NCBI RefSeq assembly: GCF_001625305.1
Contig: NW_017803046.1
Coordinates: 1,678,950-1,742,949, forward strand
Direction of reading: 5' to 3'
Origin: Branchiostoma belcheri
Lineage: Eukaryota > Chordata > Leptocardii > Amphioxiformes > Branchiostomatidae
Length of the DNA: 64,000 nt
This document shows positions 38,501 to 49,487 of this stretch, piece after piece. The translations under genes were made by a program, and so were the position numbers. Below the pieces are notes generated by a model that did not search any database, had not been told where the DNA came from, and saw nothing but the letters and a program-made list of their open reading frames with translations. Every line of letters begins with the position of its first letter. The stretch's first letter is position 1.

Positions 38501-41500
38501 TTGCTGCACCTGCTGCCACTGCGAACAAAATGTATTAGTTCTGCAAACATGTTCATTAGCTCAGACTGCAAACATTTGCAACTGCGAACATAAAGTGATT
38601 TACAGTGGATTGAAGTGGTATGATCTTACCTTTCAGTTCTTTCTGAATGACCCCGAGCTGTTTCCTACACAAGGCTTCCTCTTCCTCCATGACCTTCAGC
38701 TGCACATCGTACAGTTTGATCTGTATGGAGTAGTACTTCTGTTCCAGCTTCTCTAGCTCTAACTTAAGGTTTGTTCCCTCCTCAAGGAAAGCCATCTGGA
38801 TGGAAAAGACAAAAAAGAAGTTTTGTTGTTGTTTTTATTAAAATAATATGTACTACCAACACAGATGAACTTTCATGATAGGAAAAGGTTTGATTCTGTT
38901 CCTACGACACATCTGGCATTCTGAGAAGACAGCATAGAGGAAGCCAAAACCCAGAACATTCAAAAATATAATTCAATTAACCTTGACAGAGCTATATCTT
39001 CCTTCAACTCCAAAGTTTGATGATAATAACTTCATTGCTCAATAATTGTATGAATACAACATATTGGAACTTCTACTATTTCTTTAAAAAGTTTAGGAAA
39101 TTAATTTACGATCATTTATTGGGATAAATTGTAGTGTGGCGATGACAATATATATACTTGTACAGTCTTCCCTTGTCTTGAAATAACAATTCCAATTAAA
39201 ACACCCCCCAACCAGCCCACTAGCACTGATTAGGTACCTCTTGCTTGATTTTTCTCCTCAGTGTCTGGAACTGTTTCTCCTTTGCCCTGAGCATCTGTAA
39301 CGTATCCCCAGACACTTTCTCTTCTATCCTGTTCAGTCTACCAGAGGCATGGAGATCCCAGGTGGCCTTCCCAAACTTCTGTTTGTCTGCCAGCATTCTC
39401 TCCTTCATCCCTGCACAAAATGTGTTTATTGTTTTATTTTATTTTGCACCTACTTCAAAATAAGAAGAATCTCACACATATATATATGCATCATAGTCAA
39501 AATAGATTTTTGTGTTACTTGTACTTGGCTATTTGTGCTAATTGCACTTGAAGCCAGCTAAAGATGTGAGCTCCTTTTGATAACACAATTTTAAATATTA
39601 CAATGATGTATGTATGTTTTACTTCATGATATAATGTTGTACAGCCTAGACTACCTCTGGATTGTGTTTTTTTGAGCAGAATCATAATAGCAAGATGACC
39701 AATCAGGATCTCCCATTTGATATGAGGTGCAATATGAATTTGGCCAGCCAACAAGTGGTCAGTTATTCTTAAGACCACCTGTTTCTACAATTTACATTAT
39801 GGGTGAGCGTGTTGCTTTTTTTTAAAAACTTGAATGCATCCCACAATGTCCCTTTTTCTTACCTGTTGAAATATCAACACATTCACTGAAGTATTTGATC
39901 TGCAGCTGTAGAATGGCATCTGTGGCTGTCTCATATTGTGTCTGCCATTCATTGTACTCCTTAACATACTGTGACCTCCGACCTTCCCCAATGTCTGGGT
40001 CCTGCACCAGTTCTTGCAACTAGTAGGGGAACAGTTGTACATTATTATTTTTTTTTTGTAATTCGAACATCTTTTCAGATTAACTACAGAAATTTGATGA
40101 ATTTTGGCTGTATTTAACTTTATGATTTCCTTGGTGACCTCTCACTGGTGACCTCTCACTGTTTTCCTGTGTTACTTTGAGAAGAGAACTCAGTTAGAAC
40201 TTAGAGAGAACTTAGTTAGATAAATTTATAGTCATTAATATTAAAGCTTATGTGTGAATTTTACATCACAGCAGCTATTCCTGCACTCTTGCACTTGCAA
40301 ATCCTGCACTGCTTGGACACTGTTCAAAACTTAACCATCTTAGACAATTCCAGTGCCAAAGGATATTGTGGGTTACATGTTGTTAGTTGGACCTGTACTG
40401 TTCTGACTGACCTCCTGTCTTTTGATGAAGGCCACCTCCCTGACATCCAGGAAAGGCTGCAGGTTGTAGTGGAAGAGTTCTACCATGGCCAACAGTAGGT
40501 CCTCCACAGCTGTACCCTCCAGCTCGTACACACCTAACATGTCCAGCATGTTGATAGAGCCTGCCCGCAGGGCAAGCACCTGGAGAAAGAGTCAGATAAT
40601 TTGACAATTTTTTATATGTTAAAAGTTTTCTTGTACACAAGGACATTATATAGAGTCCTTGATGTACACAACTGAGTGATATTTGAGTTTTTTAAACAGT
40701 GTTCTGGCAAAATGCCAGCTACCTTCTGTAGGGCTTCCTCAGGGTCACTAGGTGGCGCTCATCAGCAGTGAGACTGAGTCCTAGATCCTAGATGTGACTG
40801 AGTCTGTATCCCCTTGTCGTTGTTTGTGACAGTGTCAAATAATGGATTTTATATTATAATGTCCTTGATATATGTTAACTGTGGTGGGATTCTAGTGATG
40901 AATACGGAAAGTATCACTATAGATTTATCAAATAACAACAACAAACTTGAAGATGACCTGCCTCTTTAAGATGGTCTGCAGCTCGACTCACTGCATCCTC
41001 GTATCCTCTTCTCTTTAAGTCGTTCAAGTTTTCGAAGTAGGCGTCCGTGCTGGAGTCTTCCATGAACAGTGTGTCCACAACAAGTTTCTTTCCACAAACG
41101 TCCAGGGCGACCCTAAGGTATGTTTCTACATCACTGACAACTGTCTCGGACACTTCAGTATCATTATTATACGTCCCCATGTAGTAGTTAAGGTAGCCCC
41201 AGAGGGTTGACATCTCTTCAGGCATCACTGGAAGGTACGGTTCGAGTTGGGGATAAACCAGAGACATCTGCTGATGTGCATGACGGATGTCTTGGAAGGA
41301 AAACATCCCGGCCCAACTTCTATCGTCGTCCGAACTGCGCTTCTTACACTTGGCGACGTTGTGGCAAGTTATGGCCAGTTTGTTCTCCGCGTTGTTCCAG
41401 CCTACGAGAAACTTCAGACGAGTCCTGGCGTCCGGATCATCGAACGGCGTCTCCTTGATCGCTATCCAGCCTTCCAGACTGTCTGGCTGCTCCATACTGT

Positions 41501-41513
41501 ACGTTATGGACAT
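35503..41513 (-). CDS. WHAMM: WASP homolog associated with actin, membranes and microtubules
   Basis: This is a nucleation-promoting factor of the WHAMM/JMY family. It binds membranes and microtubules and activates Arp2/3. Eleven exons join in phase: 40947-41513, 40412-40579, 39863-40019, 39238-39410, 38630-38795, 37836-38002, 37571-37657, 37237-37332, 36927-37030, 36241-36635 and 35503-35714. They give about 763 residues (human WHAMM has 809). The N-terminal block has EQPDSLEGW, LKFLVGWN and LAITCHN. A long coiled coil contains QKFGKATWD, TLQMLRAKE and MFYDACETPEDL. A proline-rich tract lies at roughly 590-635, then the WH2-like segments PKDIVAARQHLKK and NVLAQLKLGIKLKPV, and an acidic end with a tryptophan (DLDEWESSN). 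EQPDSLEGW and HHAIQMKRD favour WHAMM over JMY, and only two WH2-like segments are seen. A second start, MEQPDS, lies six codons in. The gene is head to head with KXD1. Confidence 0.9.
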
Positions 41514-41944
41514 TTTTTAACTAGTTAAGTATTCTGAAAACATCTGTCCGTATGAACTCCGAGGGATTTACCCCGTGAGTCAGAGTCTTAAGGTCGCGGC
41601 TGTCTTCTTTCTCAAACATTGTGCCTGACTAAATTGGAGAAAAATATAGAAGTAAGAATGGTCAAAATCCACCTAAAGATACTTGACATTAAGTACAATT
41701 AATACAGATATATCACTTAAGTATTTCAGCATCATTGCTATATGTTTTTAAAGAATTAAACCGAGATAATTACCTACCAAATAAACAGGCAGCGTAGAAA
41801 ATCTAAGCGGGAGAAGTTTTTAGGGTCCTTTCGGTGACCCGTGACGAAGTAGAAGAACAGCTGGAAAATTCAATGTTTCGTCGCTTCTCGTTTGCAACAT
41901 TTCAACAATAACACACCTCAGAGAAATTCCTGCCCGGTAAGGAA
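41514..41944. promoter_or_regulatory. Putative bidirectional promoter, WHAMM/KXD1
   Basis: Only 431 bp separates the two divergent start codons, so 5' untranslated regions and a shared promoter must fit here unless an upstream non-coding exon exists. I see no clear TATA box. The bidirectional role is inferred from the geometry. Confidence 0.5.
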
Positions 41945-43237
41945 ATGACTGAAGATTCTAGCGATTCGTGCTCGGTGGCTACGGAGTCTTCAGGAGTGGA
42001 GGTTCTATATCGGGACCCAGCAGCGGACGGGAACGTTAGTGGCAGCGCAAAGGAGCCGTCAGATGTTTTCCTGAGAAGTCTGGTGGATCTGGTGAACGAT
42101 GACGATGTCAACGCAGTTCTACAGGCTCAGAGACACATGTAAGAAGGGCTTTCTTGTTCAGTGAAGCTTCATTGAAGTACATGTATTGGCTTTTGCTTTA
42201 ATATGTGTCGCTCTCACACTACTCTCTGTGCATATGTTTATGTACTGCAGTTTTTGTATGTTCTGCCAGAGGGCGGTGATGAATAGACAGACAAATGTCA
42301 GGCCATGTTGATTTGATTATATGGATGACATCCGCGCGCGCATGAATTTTCGGCCGTTTCCAAAAAAAAAAAAGTTTTCAACCATACTGTAAATCGTGCA
42401 AAACAGTTGCTAAATGAGCAAAAATATACCATAAGTTGCAAGGAAAACATTTAGAAACGATACCAATGTCGTAGAATGCCAAAATCAAAGGAAAAAAGAC
42501 AAAAATGTAAAGAAATGAATTCGAAGAGTAGATTATTCGCCATAACATATTCTGTGCCATTTGTTCAACCTTCATGACCACGTAGATTTCATAGTGAAAG
42601 CAACTTTTTTTTTTGCAAAACTTTTTTTTTATTCGCTCGCGCGCATCAGTTTTGGGGTTCCCAGAGGATGTCATCCATATAATCAAATCAACATGGCCTC
42701 ATTATGTGATAATGTTTAGGTACTGTAAATCATAATTTTTTCGTTTTTCGCAGTATTTTTATATTCACGGTTTTCCTGGTCATTTCTGTACCTCAAACTT
42801 ATCATTACCGTGAACAAACAATTTGCCGGCTTAATAATTCGCGGTGCAGAAGTGACCATGAAAACTTCTGGTAAACATAAAGTGATTTACAGTAGTTGTG
42901 TGAGCATGTCCATTTTCCTCTTCTGCTTTGTGAGATTTGTTTAACATTTTGTTTGTATCTGTGTGTGTACAGGGTGAACAGATTTGAGAAGACAAATGAG
43001 ATGCTGCAGAGTTTCAACACCTTGTCGTCCATCCGGTTTGACGAGACACAGGAGATGTTTAAGAAGCACACCCAGACACTGCTGGACATGAAGAAGGACC
43101 TGGATCACATCTTCAGAAGAATCAGGTTGGTTTTTCACCTGCTGGCACTACCGACTGCAGCATAACTACAATGTACTGTACTGTAGGTTCATTACCTCCG
43201 TGAAAAATGGAGGTATTGTTTTTAGCATGTCTGTGTG

Positions 43238-43308
<71 letters not shown>

Positions 43309-44096
43309 GTTTCTGCATGGCCCTTATGTCAGGTTGTAATAGATATGGTTGATTTAGTCTGTTCCAAGTCATTAATCCATTGATATAGCAGTGCTCCGTT
43401 GTTTTCACAGGTGTTTATTGTTACATGACCTCCTTGACCGCTGGTGTTGTTTCCATTTTATTTACTTACACTCCCCATCATTTACAGGGAACTTAAAGGA
43501 AAAGTCAGCAAACAGTATCCTGAAGCCTTCCAAGGTGACTACACCCAACTCTTGAGTGCAAATGTTGTTAGGAAACATTGCCAACTTGTACCATAACCCA
43601 ATACCGGTTGCTGTAGAAATGCTAGTATTATGTATTGCAATGTGAGGTTAACTTAGCATGACTACTAACACAGTCTCATCATGTTGCTTCTTTAAAAAAT
43701 GAAACTGCAACAGCAATACAAACAAAATACATCAATATTAGCATAAAAACTCACATGTAGAAGAGCTTTTATTCATTTATCAATCCCTTTATTTGTACAA
43801 TATTAATTTTGTTCCTTGTAATAAAAGTTGTATGTATGTATTTGCCTGATGTATGTATCTTTGCATTTTGTGTTAACTTGTCTATGTTGTCCCCAGCTGC
43901 TGAGATACAGGTGCGACAGTGGGAGGAGTCAGCCATGTCCCCCACCTCACCACTCCCAGAAGGAGCAACACTCACAGCTGAAATACCAGCTACAGAAGAC
44001 TGTTCCACAAATGATTCCTCTGTAGATCTACCAGGGCTACAGACAAACGTTTTACAGCCTCCACATCCTCAAGAAGAGGACTTGACATTACATTAG
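41945..44096 (+). CDS. KXD1: KxDL motif-containing protein 1 (BORC/BLOC-1-related subunit)
   Basis: A small coiled-coil protein of the BORC complex, which couples lysosomes to kinesin for outward movement. It has also been linked to BLOC-1. Four exons join in phase: 41945-42138, 42973-43125, 43488-43534 and 43897-44096, giving 197 residues (human about 176). The conserved core [31 protein letters not shown] and [16 protein letters not shown] contains the diagnostic K-x-D-L (KKDL), followed by [13 protein letters not shown]. The acidic N-terminus and serine/proline-rich tail are variable in the family. Intron 1 carries a 400-bp inverted-repeat element and intron 2 a hairpin-headed repeat with a TG array. 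Confidence 0.92.
42300..42699. mobile_element. 400-bp non-autonomous inverted-repeat element (MITE-like)
   Basis: Perfect 34-bp terminal inverted repeats lie at 42300-42333 (AGGCCATGTTGATTTG...) and 42666-42699. Weaker pairing continues inward through GCGCGCGC tracts and A/T runs, making arms of about 80 bp. No protein is encoded. No clear target-site duplication is visible. A decayed relative (GCGCGCGCGTTGTCATCCAT) lies near 48550-48595. Confidence 0.85.
43194..43320 (+). repeat. Hairpin-headed interspersed repeat, copy 3 (truncated) with TG array
   Basis: It has the same ACCTCC...GGAGGTATTGTTTTT head as the copies in DAP3, then a TG/TTTG microsatellite to about 43313. The body is mostly lost. 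It sits in KXD1 intron 2. Confidence 0.8.
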
Positions 44097-45500
44097 ATTT
44101 GCTTGGTGTTACTCCAGGCATAAGAAAAGGTTATTGCCAACTTTAATTTCAAAGCAGATGGTAGTGTGGAGATTGTAACATATTAATTCGGACTGCCAGG
44201 CTTCTCTGACAACTGCACAGCTTCTACCCCACAATATCTGCTTGGAGATTAGCCAACTTGACCACTATTCAGAAATGCTTTAGTCTTTTTTTTTACATTT
44301 TAATATTGTTCAATTTGTGAGGATGGTCAGGATCAGAAGGTAATTTACATAATCATTGAAGAAATTTGATTATTCTAGTTTTTGTGTATTGTCTGTTCTG
44401 GACATGCCTTGGTGGTGATTTTTGGATGGTAGAGGTATGGATGATGTGGTATAGGTGTGGACCCACCTGACACCTTTTTTTGGATGCTTCTGAGGTCCTT
44501 AAAAATAATGCTTTCCTGGAGTAAAATGATTGTCCTGTGGACATTGAAGCAACAGTAGAGACTCATCTTTATATTCATGAATTACTCCATGTTTATTTAT
44601 AAAGCTTTGAACACCATTTCACCACATTTTCAAATATGTCACATCAACAAGACAAAAATGTTACATCAAATAATGGATACATACTTTGGTTCAAGAGAAT
44701 CAACAAAATAAGTTAACAAGAAATAGAAAAACAGACAAAAGTAACTAGGTCATTCAATACAATAGACATAAAAGGAATCCAGACTAATTCTGGATGCTCT
44801 GGCATGTAACAAGGCCGAGAATCACTAGTATGTACATAACATTGCATATGGAAGTTGTACAAGATTTCACACTGGTTTTAGCTGTAATGTTCTAAAAAAG
44901 AGTTATCAACAACCAACTTGTGCACATTTCATTTTGCAATTTTCATTTCAGTACCAACTGGTTTTCAATCATGCCTATCATCAAGGTTGCAGTCAGTGAA
45001 GAAAATTGTCTATGCTTGAAGCACATGTCCTTCAGTGTGATAGAATCGGGTTGGAGCAGACCCAGATACATATATTCATAGAAATGAAGCGCTACATTTC
45101 TTTGGATACAACACATTTTGCTGGACATTGACCTTTTGCAATTGCTGCAAGTCGTCGTTTATTACTTTACATGCTCTCTGTACAAGATGTACAAACTACA
45201 AAATAACAGTGCAAAGCAATTGCATAATGTTTACCTTCACATATGGTTTACTCTGTTTATTCATACTCAAACACATTCAAACATGATTTATTCAAATCAT
45301 GACGTCGTTTGCGTAATTTATGAGGAAGTGCTATAATAGCCTTTTTGTTAAGATAAGGCTGTCATTGGGTGGAGAATATGATCAACTTATATATTCCATG
45401 CAAATGAGGCTCTTATTTACAAAATCAATGGTTAAAATTGTATAATTCGTCAACCGCAAGAGTTAACATCATTTGGCGAAGGTATGAGATCGTGGAACTC
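44097..45500. other. KXD1 3' region and intergenic DNA
   Basis: The first few hundred bases are probably KXD1 3' untranslated sequence, though I see no clear AATAAA. The rest is AT-rich with no recognisable coding sequence. Confidence 0.5.
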
Positions 45501-45815
45501 TTGTTTTTGCCGTGTTTTTATACTTTTTTAACAGGGTTTCATTTTTGCAAAGGAAATTCTTTTCTCACCCAACCCCGCTGACGTGTGTGATAATCCGGCA
45601 CTGTAAAATGGTTACCCCTAATGATAATTTGATGGTTCCCGTGGAGGAACACTGTCACGTATCTTGAATAGCTTTGCCCCGTCCTGGGGTGAGTGCCGGC
45701 AGAGGTTGGGTTGGGTGAAAAAGAATTCCAGTGCAAAAAAGAAACCCCGATAAAAAACCCTAAAAACACGCCAAAAACAAAATAACTCAAAACCCAAACC
45801 TCTGCTTGGAGAGTA
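45501..45815. repeat. Foldback element, TACTCTCC family, larger member
   Basis: The left arm (45501 to about 45590, TTGTTTTTGCCGTGTTTTTA...) pairs with the right arm (about 45700-45780, ...TAAAAACACGCCAAAAACAA). The right end continues through AACCCAAACCTCTGCTTGGA to GAGAGTA. The matching left terminus appears lost. Confidence 0.7.
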
Positions 45816-46288
45816 ACGATTCTCACCTGCGCCAGAGATTGCAGGATGTAGGTAATCATAGATTTAATTGGATTTTGAGCTTTCTGACGTTTCTATTTTC
45901 CCGACTCACGATGTACATTAGAGCGTCCGTCGATGACGCAATCGGAAAGTCACGACAAAGACATGAAGTAAAACCGAGTTTCGTCTGCAGTATACAGATT
46001 ATATAATTATTCCCGAGAGCGGTGTATGCATGTAACTGCAAGGACGTGACTGAAAACTACGGGTATACAGACAGAATGAACGATTCGGGAAGCCAACAAA
46101 AAAGTTTTTTTCAATATTTTGAAAGCAATTTTGCCTCTTTCACTTTCATTTATCCAGCATTTTTAAAGATATATCATTTTCAGTACCAACACTTTCGATT
46201 ACTTGCAGTTCATGATTTCATAACTATTTTAGTTGCAGTTCATTACATCATTTAATATAAACCATAGTATTTAGTTATAAATCTTTAC

Positions 46289-47030
46289 AGATTCTCGAAT
46301 TATCCAGCTAACAGCAATAACGACCAACACAAAATTAAAGATCATATGTGGTATCTATTTTTCCAGCGATCCATGGTGCCTGGTGGAAACTTAATCTTCC
46401 TCCACGGGGAGAAACTTGTCAAGAGTTCCTTGTTAGGGGAACTCTTCCCCGGGGCAATGTTGTTTCAACAAACAACTCACCCTGGCTGTGTTGTTGTTAG
46501 CTTAAGCTAGTTTACCTTGGCTAGTGTTGTTAGCTTAACCAACTACATAAAAGGACAAAGACTTAAAGTGCCTGTTAAAGATGTGCACACAAAATATCCT
46601 ATTACACTAAACCACAACCTACTAGAGACTCCAAACTTCAAACCCTCAATCTAAAATCCTTAACCTATTCACAATAAAAAAAAGAACATTGCTTTTCCAC
46701 AACTTCAACTACTGACAAACTAACCAACAATCACCAAAAGCCCACTACAGTGACGTACGGACCTCCCACGACGCCCATTTCCGAACTTGATCTTGCTATC
46801 GTCAACGGTAACTTGCTCACAAAAAATCGTGAACATCCATTTGCAGATTCTCGAATTATCCTGCTAACAACAATAACGACCAAAACAAAAGGTCAAATTC
46901 ATGGGAACCCCCCACGAGGCCCATTTCCGAACTTGACCTTCGTATTCTCAACGGTAACTTGCCGACTAAAAATCATAGACAACCATTTAAGGATTCCCGA
47001 GTTATCTTGATAACAACGAAAAACAAAAAT
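46289..47030. repeat. Tandem/dispersed 146-bp repeat, two full and one partial copy
   Basis: CCCATTTCCGAACTTGA occurs at 46774 and 46920. The surrounding units share AACGGTAACTTGC and TTATC..GCTAACA..AATAACGACCA. A partial unit with CAGATTCTCGAATTATCCAG lies at about 46289-46340. The copies are diverged and the frame across them is not a recognisable protein. Confidence 0.75.
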
Positions 47031-47248
47031 GCTAGAGGGCGAATAAAAACAAGAAGGGCCCTAAAAAAACAAGATGCCTACATTAGAAATATACTAAGAG
47101 ACGACAAATGTTAGGACACAAATTGAATGAGGTGACACAGTGTAACAAGCAAGAAGTCTTATTCATCATCAAAACAGCAATAAATCAGGTGGAACAGCAG
47201 CTATCGTCCTGTCCTGTTTCTTTCATCACATTTTTGCAGGCCTGTCGT

Positions 47249-47345
47249 CCTGTCAGCAGTGCAGTATTTTCTGCTATTGACAGGACGATCCTGTCAGCAG
47301 TGCAGTATTTCCTGCTGTTGACAGGACGATCCTGTCAATAGCCTC
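47249..47345. repeat. 41-bp near-palindromic tandem repeat
   Basis: CCTGTCAGCAG recurs at 47249 and 47290, with a third partial start (CCTGTCAATAG) at 47331. Each unit is itself an imperfect palindrome, because TCCTGTCAGCAG pairs with CTGCTGTTGACAGGA. Confidence 0.8.
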
Positions 47346-47468
47346 AGGCGAGAAAAAGCATGTGCTCTTTACCCATTTCGCGTTACGGGGTTCACGTCAA
47401 TCTAACGATTTGCGGCACTGTCGTGACTCTTTGGTCATAGTTACAGGAAGCGGAATTTCTTGTTTTTT

Positions 47469-47655
47469 ACCCTCCATGTAATGGGGGTATTGTTTTTGGT
47501 CCGTTTCATGTTTTGGTCTGATATATGAAGATCGGTGAAAAGGAACTGTATGATATTTGGCAGATTGATGGATGGGGCCTTGGAGATTGTGTAGGTTGAC
47601 TTTGAGCCCCTGGTGATTGACCTTGGTACTGCAGTTTAATTTTTTTATTCTATTG
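47469..47655 (+). repeat. Hairpin-headed interspersed repeat, copy 4 (diverged)
   Basis: It opens ACCCTCCATGTAATGGGGGTATTG and later shares GATATTTGGCAGATTG and TGACCTTGGTACTGCAG with the better copies in DAP3 intron 7. Confidence 0.7.
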
Positions 47656-48593
47656 TTGGCGCGTTATGGACTGTTTGTGCGATATTAAGGTAGCATGTAG
47701 TTGTTATTATTATGGTTTAGTGGTTTAAATTTGGGTTTCCTAGCTGTTTGCGTTTGATATTTACAAAATGTTTAACGTTGGATTTCTACATTATCACCCC
47801 TATTTTATAGTAGTGTGGTCTGTGTTTGACCACAGTGTATCTATGTTTACCTCCTGTTTGACAGGCTATATATTTCTTTGGTCTGGTTGTTTTTGGGTCA
47901 TTGACCTGCCGGCCTTGCTAATGGGGTGGTTCGTTTGTGTTGTGATTGAGAGGTCAATGACCTCACCTCTGCAGGATTGATTATGATTATCTTTGGTTCG
48001 TGGTATTTTTTTAGTTTCTGTGTTTTAGTGTCCATAATAGTTGGTGGTTGTAGATATGTAGTGTAGCTTATTCTGCAAGGTATGCTGTGCATTTCTTATT
48101 GATTATTTGCTGCCATAGATAAGGATTTGAGACCTGTGGGGTTAGGTTTGGACAGGGAGCTTGGGTGTTCTGCATTCGTAACTTGACTCCCTGCACTCCT
48201 ACCACCAGGAAAACAAATGTCTCTCAGGCTATTAGGAAATACCATTATTCATGGTGATAATCTGCATGTCACTTCTGGTAGTCTGTGAAGCCGACAGGAG
48301 GCCACTGTAAAACTCGCTTGAAAGTTTATCTGGGTTGGTACTTACATGATAAAAATTAAAATTGTACCAACACAAAGCAACTCCCTCATTATTCATGGCC
48401 ATATAACGTCCAATTAAATTTAAACCCAGCTGTCATGTTTTAACAATGAACACATGCGATAACATAAAAAAAGAACCCTAACAACACCAACCTCGTTCAT
48501 GGAGGGAAGATGTCTATTGCTTGTTTTTCTAGGAACAGGCCAAAATCAATGCGCGCGCGTTGTCATCCATAAAATTTACTTGGTGTGGCCTTA

Positions 48594-48640
48594 TTGGATT
48601 GTCGGCAGCGCCCACCCATACCGACGCCCCAAGCCAAGGT
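48594..48640 (+). pseudogene. Fragment of the repeat exon of the 49.5-kb gene
   Basis: TATTGGATTGTCGGCAGCGC and the following CCACCCATACCGACGCCC match the start of the exon at 50397, in plus orientation, then the match ends. No splice acceptor or open continuation is seen. It lies just left of the inverted first-exon copy, so the locus has been rearranged. Confidence 0.65.
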
Positions 48641-48677
48641 ACTGGTATTTAAGTAGTTACAAGGCTTGAAAACTCAC

Positions 48678-48812
48678 CAGAGTTACACCGAACAGAAACA
48701 CACCGGCCATGGCCGTCCATATCAGCCCCGATGGCCTCCCTGTAAAGTCTTCTTGAGCGGGCTCACTTGGGAAGGTGGGTAAACAAGAGACTGTTGCTAG
48801 TGTAGAAAACAT
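48678..48812 (-). CDS. Inverted paralogous first exon (partial gene)
   Basis: From an ATG at 48810-48812 the minus strand reads 45 codons. They end in a membrane segment (TAMAGVFLFGVTL) directly before a GTGAGT donor. The second half aligns closely with the first exon of the plus-strand gene at 49488, which has TFPxEPxQE and AMAGVFLFGVAL before the same donor. It lacks that exon's basic SKRRGRC leader because about 150 bp is missing. No downstream exons are recognised to the left, so it may be a decayed duplicate or a gene with diverged exons. Confidence 0.5.
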
Positions 48813-49487
48813 GTGTTGTGGCGTTCTGCGTTCTGGAACATCTTTGATAAACTGGACATGACACCTTGGTTAATTTCTCCTATGTGGAAGATCAGCAGTC
48901 ATATTTACGACTAATGCAAATACTTTGTGTTTTCACGGATCTGACACTGAATCAAAACAACAAACAATTGAACTTTTCCTGTGTTATGTGTTTTTTCCCT
49001 TTCTTTCACGGATGATACGGACCTGCATGCACGTACTGTTCAGTACCTGGGACAGGCATGTTTGCTTATTTGTGTGGATGGTCCCATGGACAGAGGCGTT
49101 TGCCTGTGTGGAAATCTTAAGTCAAGAACACTGGAACGTCTTTACGTGTGTGTGGATGGTGTTCAGTAGTATCAGATACAGGTATGTTTACTTGTGTGTG
49201 GATGGTGTTCAACAATATGGACAAGTTTGAAAGAAGTTTGTAGTGTTTGGCAGAGTATACAAGTCGGAACTATCGCTGTTAACCTTTACGTGTAAAAATA
49301 AATGCACCGCGTTTCTTTGTGAAAGATGTTCCAGAACGCAGAACGTCACAACCCGGTGTTCGACGCTAGCAACAGGTTGTTGTTTACCATTTGTTCGAGC
49401 GACACGGTTCGAAGCGGACGCACGTTTACGTAGTCCCATATCCTTCACCGATTTTATCGCTCTGCTGCAGTATCCTTTGCTCCCAAC

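Noticed and set aside
46750-47010. 86-residue plus-strand frame
   Set aside because: It starts at GTG and spans a diverged tandem repeat; there is no protein similarity and no splice sites.
47249-47345. Possible CRISPR-like array
   Set aside because: The units are directly adjacent with no unique spacers, and the DNA is animal nuclear, so CRISPR is not expected.
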